Positions 41,084 to 51,499 of a stretch of 64,000 nucleotides of DNA are shown one piece after another. Numbering within the stretch: the stretch's first letter is position 1; each line of letters opens with the position of its first letter. Made by a program: the position numbers and the translations under genes. The notes below the pieces were generated by a model that was given only the letters and a program-made list of their open reading frames with translations, made no database searches and had not been told where the DNA came from. The DNA comes from Symbiodinium natans (Eukaryota; Sar; Dinophyceae; Suessiales; Symbiodiniaceae). Location: NCBI GenBank assembly GCA_905221605.1, contig CAJNDS010001757.1:114501-178500 (forward strand). Direction: 5' to 3'.

Positions 41084-42553
41084 CTTGCGTGTTGTGACGT
41101 TTTGGGATTTTCGGCTTTCGGCTTCGTTGGCTCGGGTTTAAGTTACTTGTAGAGTTCTTAAGGGAGGGGGTTGTGTAACCCAAGGTTCCCAAATACTCCG
41201 CCCTCCTCCCTAAGGCTCCCGAAGGCTTCCTAGGTAAGTTCTGAACAACTCGCCAAACTGCCACCCTGCCCTCCAAAGAGTTGGGTCCGACATGGTCCTA
41301 CTTGGGGTCGCAGAGGCTTTGGGACATCGGTTGGGACATTCTGGGGTTTAGGGTTTAGGGTTTAGGGCTCAAGGCACCCCAAACTTCAGACTCCAACCTC
41401 AGACCGCTTCTGAAGCGGCAGCTGAAACCACAACCTTTCTCCAAAAGTCCCCCCTCCTACTAAGCACTGCAAGAGGCAAGTCATGGCAAGACGGGCCCCG
41501 AACACTCCAAACCCTCTTCGCGGGAGTGCGGAGAGGCCGCCCTTATAAACTTAGACACCCCCACAGTTGCCCTCTCAACCCGTGCCTTCTGGAGGGCCAC
41601 GCGGCCCATATCCTGAGGGAAATCTCGCGGCTCAGCTTCAATTTCAAAGCTTCCAGAGAAATTGGTCTAGGGTTTTGAGTCGACGGGAATGTGAGACTTA
41701 ACATCCCAGCCGCTGAAACAGCCACCCCGCCTCCCTGCATGGCAACCGGCTGTCGTTCAAGCTAGTTCAGCAGTTGGGGTTTAGGGTTTAGGGTTTAGGG
41801 TTTAGGGTTTAGGGTTTAGGGTTTTGGGGAAATCCCTCGACTTTCACACCCGCGCAAGGCCGCGCAGGGCAGGAACACTTTACACCTTGCGCCAGCTTGG
41901 CCCTGGCAAGTCTCCTCAAGCAAGCCCAGCGCGTGCTGCCAAAGGCCTGGGGCCCATGACACCATGCGTCTGGGTCACCAAACAGGGGCTTCTGCTCTAT
42001 TCTTGGGTTCCGACTTGGGGGGCATCGTGGGCCTTGGGGCTCCCCAGAAAAAATAAACCCTTGAATCCTTTGGGTTTCAGCAATGGAGCCCTCGCCTACG
42101 TCATCTCTGTCTCCCTTCATGCGACGACTGCTTGTGGTCCAGGTTCGGAAATGCGACATGTTGAATGCAGGCGGAATAGACCAAGCTGCCAGCTTTTTCC
42201 CAAGCGCGAATGCAGACGCCGTACGTGATGTGGTCCTGAAGGCGTGGTTGAATCAGGGCAGAGTCTATAAGTAATGTTCAATAGGACAAGCATTTTCGAT
42301 GTCGGCCGAGGCGTCAGGCTGTAGGAGGTTTGGCAAATCCCTTTTTGATGCCGCTGCCTTGGCGGATACCGCAATGGCCTCTCCCCGCCTCTCCTCGCCC
42401 ACGAAAAGCCTCAAAAACCTATAGCCTAGGACCAGAAATATCCGGCAGACCTTGAAGTTCCTACTACACTCTGATAGCGAAAGCAGTGCCAGCAGTTCCG
42501 AGGCCACTTGCCATCATCCTAAACCCTAAACTCTAAACCCTAAACCATGAGTC
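41084..42553. other. PPR intron 3 with ambiguous open frames
   Basis: 1.47 kb with telomere arrays at 41,343-41,368 and 41,777-41,823. Open frames exist on the plus strand ending at TAA 42,274 (ADAVRDVVLKAWLNQGRVYK) and on the minus strand at 42,507-42,265. Both look coding by eye, but the PPR model splices over this region. They are not called. Confidence 0.4.
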
Positions 42554-42656
42554 CTTCGGGGCTGCCTTGTCCGACATCTGCTGCCCGAGCTGCAGCGCCA
42601 GCTCCCACTGGTGACCCTTCTCGCAGGCACTGATGGTGGTGTTGTAGGCCACGGTG
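42554..42656 (-). CDS. PPR gene, exon 3
   Basis: The longest PPR exon, at 103 bp. It reads TVAYNTTISACEKGHQWELA and then LQLGQQMSDKAAPK, one full repeat. The acceptor is AGGAG and the first base completes AGC with exon 2. The donor is GA (GAAG/GACTCA), and the next exon also starts with GA, so AAGGA is repeated at the two borders. Confidence 0.87.
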
Positions 42657-42814
42657 CTCCTGTTGTGGTTTAGGGTTTAGGGTTTAGGGTTTAGGGTTTC
42701 GGGTTTAGGGTTCGGCATCTCAAGTCCAAGCATTCACTAGTCAAGAAATTATTCCAGAAAAATACCACCCGCCCAAAGAATCCCATAACATTAAGAAAAT
42801 ATTTCACTTATAGA

Positions 42815-43081
42815 ACGACCTTGCCCAGCAAAACAAATGACCTTGCCCAGTAAAACAAAAATAACCTTGCCCAGTAAAATAAATGACGTTGCCCAGTAAA
42901 AAACTATCTTGCCCAGAAAAAATATGACCTTGCCCAGTAAAAGAGTTACTGGGCAAGGTCATTTATTTTACTGGGCAAGGTCATGTTTTTTTACTGGGCA
43001 AGGTCATTCTTTGCTGGGCAAGGTCGTTTTTTGGACCGAACGACCTTGCCCAGTAAAAAATATGACCTTGCCCAGTAACTC
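42815..43081. repeat. Inverted satellite, GACCTTGCCCAGTAAAA type
   Basis: About 12 units of roughly 20-24 bp. The first half reads ACCTTGCCCAGTAAAA, then the units invert (TTTTACTGGGCAAGGTC) and revert at the end. It shares the ACCTTGCCC core with the satellite at 17.7 kb and lies in PPR intron 2. Confidence 0.93.
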
Positions 43082-43195
43082 CCCCAACATTCATATTATA
43101 TATGAAAGAGAGGTTTAGGGTTTAGGGTTTAGGTTTAGGATTGTCTGCATGCAGGCGAGGCTTGGGAGGCTGGACCATTATTTGATGAAGAGTCG

Positions 43196-43256
43196 GCCGA
43201 CATTTCCCTGATAATCAGGACCCCAATAAGGTACCCTGATTTCGGACTCCCCCATT
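43196..43256. mobile_element. MITE family A fragment
   Basis: CATTTCCCTGATAATCAGGA followed by GGTACCCTGATTTCGGACTC carries the family's right half only. Confidence 0.45.
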
Positions 43257-43337
43257 TCAAACCACGTGAGCAGCATCCCTAAACCCTAAACCCTAAACCC
43301 TAAACCCTGAACCCTAAACCCTAAACCCCAAACCATC

Positions 43338-43410
43338 CTGTGAACAGGAAGTTCTGCGGGCGGACGCGCGAGGAGGCGGACAGCCAATGGCCAGGCTCCG
43401 GATGCCTCGC
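43338..43410 (-). CDS. PPR gene, exon 2
   Basis: A 73-bp exon reading EASGAWPLAVRLLARPPAEL and then PVH. Its first two bases complete the cysteine codon split from exon 1 (T/GC). The acceptor is GCTCAG and the donor is GA (ACAG/GATGGT). The tryptophan-to-tyrosine spacing into exon 3 matches the 35-residue PPR repeat exactly. Confidence 0.82.
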
Positions 43411-43664
43411 CTGAGCCAAGGCCCACGAAAGAATTCTTGGGGGAGGGTTTGTGGGTTTGTGGGTTTGAGGGTTTAGGGTTTAGGGTTGTGGGTTTAGGTT
43501 TAGGGTTTTGGGGCAGCTCGAGAGTTAGGGGGTTTTGGGTTTGGGGTTTAGGGTTCGTTGATATGTGGCGAGGACAAAACATGGCAGTTGCTGGCGCGGT
43601 TTTCATGATGAGATGCCAGGCGCCACCAGTGCTCCTGACATGAAGCATCTCGAGGACAAGATGC

Positions 43665-43732
43665 ACACGCTGAGGCAGGCGTTGAGGTGGATCTCATTCG
43701 GCTGCAGCCGCTGTTCCGCCATGCACTGAAGC
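43665..43732 (-). CDS. PPR (pentatricopeptide repeat) gene, exon 1 found
   Basis: First recognised exon of a minus-strand PPR gene whose nine exons run from 43,732 to 20,078 (532 coding bases, about 177 residues, roughly 4.5 repeats). This exon reads LQCMAEQRLQPNEIHLNACL and then SV plus one base, with acceptor GTCCCAG and a GC donor (GTGT/GCATC). PPR proteins bind single-stranded RNA one base per repeat and usually act in organelle RNA editing, splicing or stability. The dinoflagellate repeats have the typical ISACEKG.QW signature seen in exons 3 and 6-7. Each of the eight junctions keeps phase and repeat spacing. The N-terminus with any targeting peptide lies upstream and was not found. Introns range from 254 bp to 16.1 kb and hold telomere arrays, a satellite, MITEs and the LTR element. 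Confidence 0.85.
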
Positions 43733-44217
43733 CTGGGACGGAAGTTCAAGGCTTCAGTCCAAACCCGCTTTGGGGAGCAAAGTGACACAAAGCGACACAA
43801 CGAGACGGTCAATTCCGACGGCGAGGGACTGTTTTGCCTGCAAATCTTTTAGGCATTCTTGCTTCGTGGTGCTGTGAAACAGAGATATGTGGCTATGGAA
43901 CTCAGATAGACAAGGCCTTGGGGCATCTTGGGTCCAAACGTGCAAGGGAGCCAAACATGTGAAACCAACAGAGGTATCGACCACACCGATGCATTCTTTC
44001 AATCTTTCCCACGTGGTGTATTGGATGCTGACATTTCAGGGCGCGTCGAAGGTGTGGCAGTCGGAAGGTACGCGTGCCCGTTGCTGGCCAGTCTCAGGAA
44101 CGCCCAGGAAGTGAGGTCCCTAACGTAGCGGACGGTCACAACCACCAGCCTATCCGGCCGGCCCTTGAGTTCGGGGGGACGGGCCTCGTCTATCGCAAGT
44201 TGCCTTGCAGAGTCCAC
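43733..44217 (-). CDS. Possible upstream exons on the minus strand, unknown
   Basis: Minus frames 44,217-44,000 (SARQLAIDEARPPELKGRPD, then VRYVRDLTSWAFLRLASNGH) and 44,002-43,760 (LSEFHSHISLFHSTTKQECL) are long and continuous, and lie just upstream of PPR exon 1. They are in different frames and no junction was resolved. They could be N-terminal exons of the PPR gene or chance frames. Confidence 0.3.
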
Positions 44218-44910
44218 TCGTGCTCTTTGATATGCCTAGCTGCAACAGCACCGCCAGCTTCGGCCGCCGTGCAGCACGCAAGGCGACGAGAGCCTGCCGG
44301 AAGGAGCTGTGGACGCAGGCAAGAAGATGCAGCTACGCTCCCCTGCCACCACTTTCTCCCACCAGGTCCTCGAACCAACAATAACACCAGCACCGCCAAC
44401 AACGAGAAAGGAACATAAGACCATGACCCACAAGTCTGAATCAAGTCGCGACCTGTTCTATGCGCCCGCGCTCCGCGTTCTCGCCTCCCCCCCCCTACCC
44501 CAAACCCCGCACAAGCCCAAACCCTGAACCCTAAACTAAACCCTCCATGAACTACAGGGGCAAGGGGGAAAACCCTGAAACCAAAACCTAAACCCAAAAC
44601 CCAGCATGAACCACAGGGGGGGATACCATGGGGAGGAGCAGGGGTCAGGGGGGGGGGGGGGGGACATGAATGCTAATATGAAGAAGTGAGGCCTTCCCAA
44701 GATATGCCCCAGAGTCCAGGGAGCCCTGCCGGGATTTTTCTTCAGAGAGATGCAGACCTACCGCCTACTGCCCCAGATGCCTTGGTGGCACGTCGGGGCT
44801 GAGAAAAGCGTGAAGCATTTTCCTTGAGGAATCGCTGCCTGGGATCAACAAGTCAAGTAGGGGAGGTCAGGGCTGCGGACAGAAGAAACAGAAGTCTGAA
44901 CAAGCCTAGG
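44218..44910. other. Unique sequence and G-run, no supported gene
   Basis: Open frames on both strands at 44,190-44,520 without a domain. A G-run of 18 lies at 44,648-44,665. Confidence 0.5.
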
Positions 44911-45001
44911 TGGGGGTTTACGATATTAGGGGTACCTTATTGGGGCCCTTATTATACGGGGCATCCTGCCATTTGGGGCTCCCCTCTTTTCGTAAAGCCC
45001 A
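44911..45001. mobile_element. MITE family A copy
   Basis: GGGGGTTTACGATATTAGGG on the left and CCCCTCTTTTCGTAAAGCCC on the right are imperfect complements. The core is ATACGGGGCATCCTGCCATT. Confidence 0.6.
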
Positions 45002-45049
45002 AGGTTACTTCCAGTACCGAACCTGCTGTGGACATGCCCTCTTGGCGTA

Positions 45050-45135
45050 TTGCAAGTTCGCTCGTTGCTGGAGAGCAGCACTGCTCCTGCGCACGTGGTC
45101 TTTGACATACTCTCGGATTGTCGTAGCCACTATGA
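45050..45135 (+). CDS. Weak exon candidate, START/polyketide-cyclase-like
   Basis: The plus frame APAHVVFDILSDCRSHYEWS resembles the first helix of START-like lipid-binding domains (the A..VFD.LSD...Y.EW pattern). It is a single motif without neighbouring exons. Confidence 0.25.
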
Positions 45136-46145
45136 ATGGAGCCAGCAGCACGACAAACACGGGGTCTGCGGCTTCCTATTTAAAGGGTGTGATTTGCTAT
45201 GGCCTTGCTGTCTGTCACAGCGGGCCTCATTCTTCTCCATTTCTTCCTATCCTTGCTCTTGCCCCTAGGATTTAAAACCCAAAGCGGCTACTTCTTCTAC
45301 ACCTTGTTGAGTAATTACTCCTCTCTGTTCCAGGGTTGGGTTTTTGGCTTTGGGATGAAGAGTGGTGGGGCGGCGGGGTTGGGGGGGGGGGGGGGGTGGG
45401 GGGGGGGGGAAGGTGGCTGCTGCCTCTTTTCTGCCACACCACAGCTCAGATAAAAAACGTGCGCACACCCCTTGAGCCCGCGAAGCGCACGACAGGCAGA
45501 AACAGTCGACGAAGTAACTACGCCATGATCTTCAAACAATCTTACGTTAGCCCAACACCTTGGCCCCCCCTTCCTGAAGCCCTGCAGGAAACTAATAACT
45601 TAAGAAACTTCACAAGTAACCGACATGGGAGCTTAAACGCCTAGCACGCTGTCATGAGATATTTCAATATACGTCATGGGGTTTCAAGAGTTGCACAGGG
45701 TCAGAGGACTTCACCGGATCGGATTTCAAATTCGGTTTTTGCAGCCATGAGGGCAACCATGACTGGTCACAAGATTGCATATCAGCTCATGCAAAATTGA
45801 GTACGTCGTTTATTTCTTCTCTGCTTCCTTTCCTTCCTGTGTTCCGTACATTGCTTGCTACCTGATTCCTTCCTCTCTTCTCCTCCTTCAGACCCTCTTC
45901 AAAAAAAGGGAAACAGCAGGCTTCCAACTAACACGCATGGAAACCGGACCAAAAATACTTACAACGCGCACAAAGAGCAAACCAAGCCATTCTCTGAGAC
46001 TGGCAGGTGGGTCCCCCCGAGATCTCAGGGCTTCTACGAGTACGTGAGAAAGTAAGCCTCTCTTGTAAGCACGGAAGAAGGGGAGTGAGAGGGTTTAGGG
46101 TTTAGAGTTTCGCCTGTAGGGCTTAGGCTTAGGGTTTAGGGCTAA
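45136..46145. other. Unique sequence with G-runs, no supported gene
   Basis: A G-rich tract at 45,379-45,412 carries two long G-runs. The flanking frames are artefacts. 45,440-46,080 is unique without a domain. Confidence 0.5.
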
Positions 46146-46631
46146 GCCCAAAGCCATGCTTCCCATTTGACAGCTCCTCTGTCATCTGCAAGTCGCAGCA
46201 GCTCGTGCTCATCTGCCGGCATCGGCAGCGCATGGCGTGCAATCGACTGATTCGACCAGCCAAGGCCCCATCAAACACATGCTCCTTCTGATGCAGGCCT
46301 GTGGGGGCCCTAATTCGAACCCGAGGCTTCCGGTAGCAGGCATGATGTGCACCCTGAAGAGGTCGAAGCCTCTAACCTACCTGGAGATTCAGCGGATACA
46401 GTAAAACCTATTGGGGACCACATGAACCCTAAAAGGGTTCAGTGTCGATATGCTTTAATAGGAATTATAGCAGTATAGAGTACATAACCCCATCTGTGAT
46501 GTGGTCAAACTGGAACATGGCAGGCATGGAGATGCTGTGAGACCTTGAGCCTCCTGAGCTCGGGGTTTAGGGATTAGGGCTCAGCTTTTGAGATGTCACG
46601 ACAGCAAGAGCTCGACTGCCGGCTGAACATC

Positions 46632-46935
46632 CTACTCCCGATCCTTCTCCACAAACGCCCGCACCTTTACAAGTCCTTCATAGTTTCTCACCTCTTGCAC
46701 GGTGCCAATCACAGAGCAAACAAACAACAAGCTTGCAGAGTCGAGCCAAGCCAAAGTGTTTATCTTGGACCCGGGAAAGGACACCAAAATTGCAGGACCC
46801 GATTCGACCACAAGCACGTAGATCCGACAAGCCCGTCTCGCCACACCCATAGCACCTTGCGCACCGTTTCGAAAAGCTCGGTGTCGCAGCCCAGCATCAT
46901 CTCGTGCAGCCACATGTCATCCTCGGAGGTCGTCG
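46632..46935 (-). CDS. Weak coding candidate, unknown
   Basis: Two minus-strand stretches, SEDDMWLHEMMLGCDTELFE and later IGTVQEVRNYEGLVKVRAFV ending at a TAG (46,632), are in different frames and would need an intron. The region lies between arrays. No domain is recognised. Confidence 0.28.
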
Positions 46936-46999
46936 ATTCCGGCCGGTTGTGGTTGAGGGTTTAGGGTTTAGGGTTTAGGGTTTTAGGGTTTTAGGGTTT

Positions 47000-47090
47000 A
47001 AGGATACCTTCTTGGGGTTTCGACTACAAAAGAGGATCCTACTAGTTGGGGACCTATTTTAGGGGCCCCTTGTTTTCCTAAACCCCCCGT
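47000..47090. mobile_element. MITE family A copy, diverged
   Basis: GGGGTTTCGACTACAAAAGA, core AGGATCCTACTAGTTGGGGA, and AGGGGCCCCTTGTTTTCCTA. Telomere units join its left side. Confidence 0.5.
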
Positions 47091-47361
47091 TTGGGAATGC
47101 TTGGGACACGCCAATGTCCGATGGCCATCAGCAGTGGCTGACGTTGGAGATTTCTAGCTTTCATGCGCGAGTCCGGCCTGCCTAAGCATGCCTACCTCTG
47201 CGAGGGACTAGGGTTTAGGGTTTAGGGTTCAGGGTTTAGGGTTTAGGGTGTAGGGTTTAGGGGAGCATGCACACTGACTAGCAGGTCTAGCACTTTGAGC
47301 ACCTGGTTTCTGCCGCCTGGCAGCTTGGCGCCGTGCAAGCAGTTCGGGCTTCGGGCTTAGG

Positions 47362-47540
47362 AGTCAGAGTATAGGAGGGTCATGGCGCCAAACTGCATCC
47401 ACGTTATTCCACGTCGGGTGAAACTCGGTGTCCCAGTGCTTGTGGTAAACACCTCGAAGTGGGGTCGGATGCCTCTTTGGGTAGTCTTTTGCTCTGGTCA
47501 GTTTGTGGCCGCACCCCGCGGGCCGAAGGGCGCGCATCTT
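47362..47540 (-). CDS. Exon candidate, unknown
   Basis: The minus frame reads GCGHKLTRAKDYPKRHPTPL and GVYHKHWDTEFHPTWNNVDA, ending with a stop near 47,362. It is rich in aromatic residues and unlike repeat artefacts. It lies downstream of the SHOCT gene stop, so it would be a separate gene. Another minus frame is also open here. Confidence 0.3.
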
Positions 47541-47605
47541 GTCTTAGAAGAAACTACGAGTAACACCCGAAGGTTAACCAAAAAGACTGCCCTGTAGAAT
47601 CGGGC

Positions 47606-48417
47606 TTAGAAAAGGCCCTGCGTGGCAGTTCCAGGCACACTGACGAGACCATCCAGGATTGCTTTCTTTCTCTGCTGGAACTCTTCCTCGGTGATCAGGT
47701 CTTGCTGCCGCATCTTTTGCAGTTCTGCCAGCTTCTCCGAGCTTGAGGATTCCGCCCCGGACGCGGAAGTCATCTTCTGCTGCTTCGGGGCTCGTTTTTC
47801 GGGGTTGGCCTTTGCCCACTGCTGCTGCCTCCTCAGCGCCTCCGCAAAAAGCGTAGGAGAGGGCATCTCCAAACGTTTAGTCTCCGCAACCTGGCTGGCC
47901 ATCGATCCAATGATGTCACCAGAAACCAGCTTCCCATTAACGCGAACCGTTGGGTCCTTTACGTGCCGATGGATAATGTCGCCTTCCACCCCCTTGCCCT
48001 GGATATGAAGACCAGGCACCGGCGGGGTGAAGCGCGCTTGGCAACACCCAGTGACGCCCTGCTGGTGCCTTGCAAAGACGTTGTCCTCGACAACCACGTC
48101 TGAAATGTCAGTCAGAGGGTACACTTTGTCAACATGGTTTCTCCGCAGCTTAAACGTCGGCATCTCGGCTGGCCGGTCATACATCTTGCCCCCGCCAGCC
48201 TGGTTGATGCCCTCAGCATCCTGGAGGTCGTTGCCTTCTTCCTGGATGCCGTTGCCTTCTTCCTGGGCGTTGCTGCTTTCAATTTCTTTGCCGTCCTCTT
48301 TCTCCAAGGTCTCGGGTGACCAGAAGACTATTGCAAGGTGCCGTGGGAAGATGAGAAACCAGGTGCCAGCTGCAACCACCGCTTCTCGAGTCGCCTTCTT
48401 CGCGCAATCTCCTAGGA
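47606..48417 (-). CDS. SHOCT-domain protein, 3' exon
   Basis: A continuous minus frame of about 270 codons ending in a stop at 47,606. The C-terminal 30-40 residues form a SHOCT (short C-terminal) domain: EKLAELQKMRQQDLITEEEF followed by QQRKKAIL. In this family the domain sits at protein ends and mediates oligomerisation or regulation. Upstream lie VYPLTDISDVVVEDNVFARH, which has the beta pattern often found in PH-like domains paired with SHOCT, an acidic repeat (EEGNGIQEEGNDLQ) and a hydrophobic N-terminal stretch (AAGTWFLIFPRHLAIVFW). The frame is open to about 48,417, where CCTAG could be an acceptor, so the true start is in an upstream exon. It is the longest uninterrupted gene-like frame outside the retroelement. 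Confidence 0.6.
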
Positions 48418-48689
48418 TGGCCCTTAGGGCTTAGGCTTTAGGGTTTAGGGTTTCGGGTTTAGGGTTTAGGGTCTTGAAAAATATGAAATATCCCACAAGG
48501 GCCTACCGAGTCTCCCTTGTCAGAGTAGGCATCACAGAGGAGCCAGGCATGGCAGGGGCAGCAGAGGACCCAGCAAGGGACGCAAGCGGGGCCCGGGACT
48601 TGAGCGCAGGAGGCCATGAACTTCTCGTGGCCTAGTTCATGGCTGAGGGTTTAGGGTTTAGGGTTTCCGGTTTAGGGTTTAGGGTTTAA

Positions 48690-49000
48690 GTACCCTTAAA
48701 AATGTAAAATGGCACCCAACTATGACCAAGTGGCCCCGCATCCACACCTCCCGGGTCCTCCAGTCCATGCGCCCAAATGCAACCGTGTCGCCAAGCTCCT
48801 TACTTCTCCAAAAACCAAGGAGATAAAAAGGTTCAACTTTATTGTTCCTACTAAGTAAGGGAGCCCAAAAAGTTGAAAGTTCAACCCTAAGCAAGGCTCT
48901 TTCAGCACATTGTCCGTGGAGATGAACTGCTTCAAACCCGGATGCAGCTCCGTGGGATCCATGGCAGTGGTTGCAGGGTTTTTTTCCCACCCATTTCGCA
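48690..49000 (-). CDS. Weak two-part coding candidate
   Basis: Minus stretches DPTELHPGLKQFISTDNVLK (near 48,960-48,900) and ELGDTVAFGRMDWRTREVWM (near 48,790-48,720) flank a 60-70-bp inverted repeat (GGTTCAACTTT...AAAGTTGAAAGTTCAACC), which would then lie in a small intron. No family is recognised. Confidence 0.28.
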
Positions 49001-49199
49001 AGCGTTTCAGGGGTTTAGGGTTTAGGGTTTAGGGTTTAGGGTTTAGGGTTTAGGGTTTGGGGATAGCTCTTGTCCCACGTCCACGTCCCAAGTCCAGTTT
49101 CAAGCCGCACTCAATCAGAATAAGGGTCTTGAGGGCAGTCATTGATAAAGATGTTTAGGGCTGAGTACAACGTGGCAATGAAGCAGATATGACTCTGTC

Positions 49200-49539
49200 C
49201 CTGTCTTCTGCTCTTGCAGAACAACGTTTGCTTCGGAAAATCTGCGAGCCGACGGAGCGTCTCCAGCAAAAGGCGACGGATTCTTCCCTCCCGAACGACT
49301 GGGGGTTGCTTCTGCCAGACAATTCAGCAACCCTGCAATCCCTGCACCTGAAGCACCCCTGAATTCCGCGCCAGCGACTTCCGAAGTCCATCTCAGATCG
49401 ATTCAGCTCACGGCAATTCCAGCTTGGATTCGGTCCAGCTCGTGATCCGCACGCCTGGCTGAAATCTTTCTCAAAAGGAAGCTGTGCAAAGAGCACGTGA
49501 TTCTCCATGTCCAGATCCACTTCATCCGACTCCGACACG
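49200..49539 (-). CDS. Two-exon coding candidate, unknown
   Basis: Exon a (49,539-49,455) reads SESDEVDLDMENHVLFAQLP and FEKDFSQ, with acceptor ATTTCAG and a GC donor (CAG/GCGTGC). A second stretch (about 49,350-49,200) reads LLNCLAEATPSRSGGKNPSP. The phase of the join could not be matched, so an exon may be missing. The function is unknown. Confidence 0.35.
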
Positions 49540-49559
49540 CTGAAATGGGACTTTACGAA

Positions 49560-49850
49560 ATCAAGGGACCCTAAGATGGACTTTCTGATAGGTAAAGGAT
49601 TCCCTTCTAATAAGGAGGAAAGGCACCCCGAAATATGGTAACCCCCATATGTATACTAACAGTCCTCAATAGGGAGGTCTAGGGTTCCCTTCTTATAAGG
49701 ACGCCAAAAAAAGGTACCCCGAATGTCGGAAACCCCATACCCCTAAACCCTACACCCATAAGGGTGTTTCCCAAAATAGGGGTACCCCTTTTTTATACCC
49801 CAGATGAATAGGGCCCCAAAATGGTACCCCGAATTTCGAAACCCCCTATC
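49560..49850. mobile_element. Cluster of three MITE family A copies
   Basis: Three head-to-tail remnants occupy 49,565-49,660, 49,665-49,735 and 49,760-49,850. Each has AAGGNACCCCGAAT followed by a GGAAACCCC terminus. Telomere units are attached to two of the ends. Confidence 0.6.
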
Positions 49851-50125
49851 CCTAAACCCTAAACCCTAAACCCGCTGAAATCGACGCACTTGAACCCGCT
49901 GCCCGAGAGCCATAACGGCCTCCGCCAATGCAGCAAGTTGCGGAAGATCTGGCCTTTGGCTTCTGAAAGGGTTTAGGGTTTAGGGTTCGGGTTTACGTTG
50001 GTAGAAACGGGTTGCCACTGGTTGCCGTGACCTTGTTATCCCAAGGCGGCTGGCGCAGCTCTAAGTGCGCTAAGTGAGGGCAAGCAGATCAGATTTCCTT
50101 GTCCGTCCAATTCGTGCCACCACAT

Positions 50126-50227
50126 GGGGGGTTTCCGAACATAGGGGTACCCCGCTCAGGGGTCCCTTTAAGGGGAATCTGTTCTATTTGGGGTATAAAA
50201 GGGGTACCCCTATGTTCGGAAACCCCG
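50126..50227. mobile_element. MITE family A, best-preserved copy
   Basis: 26-bp terminal inverted repeats are perfect: GGGGTTTCCGAACATAGGGG plus TACCCC on the left and its exact complement on the right, around a 50-bp core (AAGGGGAATCTGTTCTATTT). ACAT lies on both sides and may be a 4-bp target duplication. It has no coding capacity and depends on an unknown transposase. Confidence 0.85.
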
Positions 50228-50417
50228 ACATGCCACCACGGCCTTCGAAAACTGAAGGAGGGGATGGTCAAGTAGGGTTTAGGGTTTGGGGTTTGGGGTT
50301 TGGGGTTTAGGGTTTAGGGTTTAGGGTTTAGGGTTTAGGATGGTCAAGTTGTCAAGGCTCCCACCGAGAGGGAGCGATGCTCGAGGCAGCACTCCAGGGG
50401 ACAACCTCAGGAAGAGA

Positions 50418-50521
50418 TGGGTATTTCCCCAAACAGGGGCACCCCTTGTGTGCCCTTAAACAGAACAGAATCCCCTCAAAGGGATGCCAACAAGGGCACC
50501 CCCTTTTGTCGGACACCCGCA
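50418..50521. mobile_element. MITE family A copy
   Basis: GGGTATTTCCCCAAACAGGG on the left, core AACAGAATCCCCTCAAAGGG, right end CCCTTTTGTCGGACACCC. Confidence 0.6.
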
Positions 50522-51305
50522 AATCTCAGGAAATCTCTGAATGACGAGATGACTGGACCATGAATCGCTAAAAGAGGCGCCCTAAACCCTAAGCCCTAAA
50601 CCCTAAACCCTGAACCCTAAACCCATTTTTTTGAACCCAGAATCCTGAAGCTGGGAAAGGCCTTCGACCAACTTTCTGCCTAGGCAACCCGAAACCCAAG
50701 CCGAAGATGAAGGCCTGGGCCCCGGGCGTCTGGGACGAGCCGGTGCTGCTCCTCGCTCTTCCAAACTGGGTGAATGGACAGCTTAGAGCCTGAAACTCTT
50801 GGGCAGCTTCCAGAATCGGATATAAGGGGTCCCAATAAGAAGAATAGGGTTGCGGGAGTTCTTGTAGTATATTTATATAGGGACCGCAAGGGGATACTCT
50901 TCGTAAGCTTCCGAACCCTATATTCGTTGGCGGTGCCACTGCTACCACTTACTCCTCGCATTGGGGCCAACCTGCTGGAAAGTGCAGACGTCAAGAGGGA
51001 CTGCCAGCCCCCACCCCGACGCCCACGAGAGCTCGGTCCTTGGTATTGGAGATGAGCGTGTCGGTGGGCTTTCTGGCACGGCAAAATATCGAGTGTCGGC
51101 AGCCAGTAGGTCGAATTGTGTGGGGAATTGCGTGTATGCAGCGCGTGACACTGCTTCATCGAGAGCCTAAACTGCTCAAACCAGTCGCACGGCCCTTGCG
51201 CATGGGACAGGCTCTTGACGGCGGAGTGCTGAGTCGTAAGGGTCTCTCTTTACAAATTTATTGAGTCTCGACATGCTTTGACCCTAGCCATTTGCTCAGA
51301 CAGGG

Positions 51306-51397
51306 GGTAGGATTAGGGGGACCCTTGGGACATAGACCCTCTGAATAAGGTCCCTGTTCAAGAGAGCCCCTATTAAGGGTCCCCCTTATCCTACCTA
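51306..51397. mobile_element. Inverted-repeat element (family E)
   Basis: GGTAGGATTAGGGGGACCCTT and AAGGGTCCCCCTTATCCTACC are near-perfect complements around about 50 bp. Confidence 0.75.
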
Positions 51398-51410
51398 CTA
51401 TGTCAGACCT

Positions 51411-51499
51411 CACGGCACGACAGTGTGCCTACGATCATCGTCGCGGCCTCGCAGCAAAGTCGCTCCATGTCACGCTCAACGACTCAATGGCAAAACAGG
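51411..51499 (+). CDS. Exon candidate with GT donor, unknown
   Basis: The plus frame RQCAYDHRRGLAAKSLHVTL then NDSMAKQ stops exactly at CAG/GTGAGC, a good donor. No domain or partner is known. Confidence 0.3.

Noticed and set aside
42265-42507. Minus frame ASELLALLSLSECSRNFKVC as terminal PPR exon, overlapping a plus frame ending at 42,274
   Set aside because: The start codon is GTG, and the splice from exon 3 to exon 4 skips the region with perfect PPR spacing.
48500-48640. Cys-rich minus frame resembling a PLAC8 segment (ACVPCWVLCCPCHAWLL)
   Set aside because: The same island is open and equally coding-like on the plus strand and in another minus frame. A single cysteine cluster is not enough.
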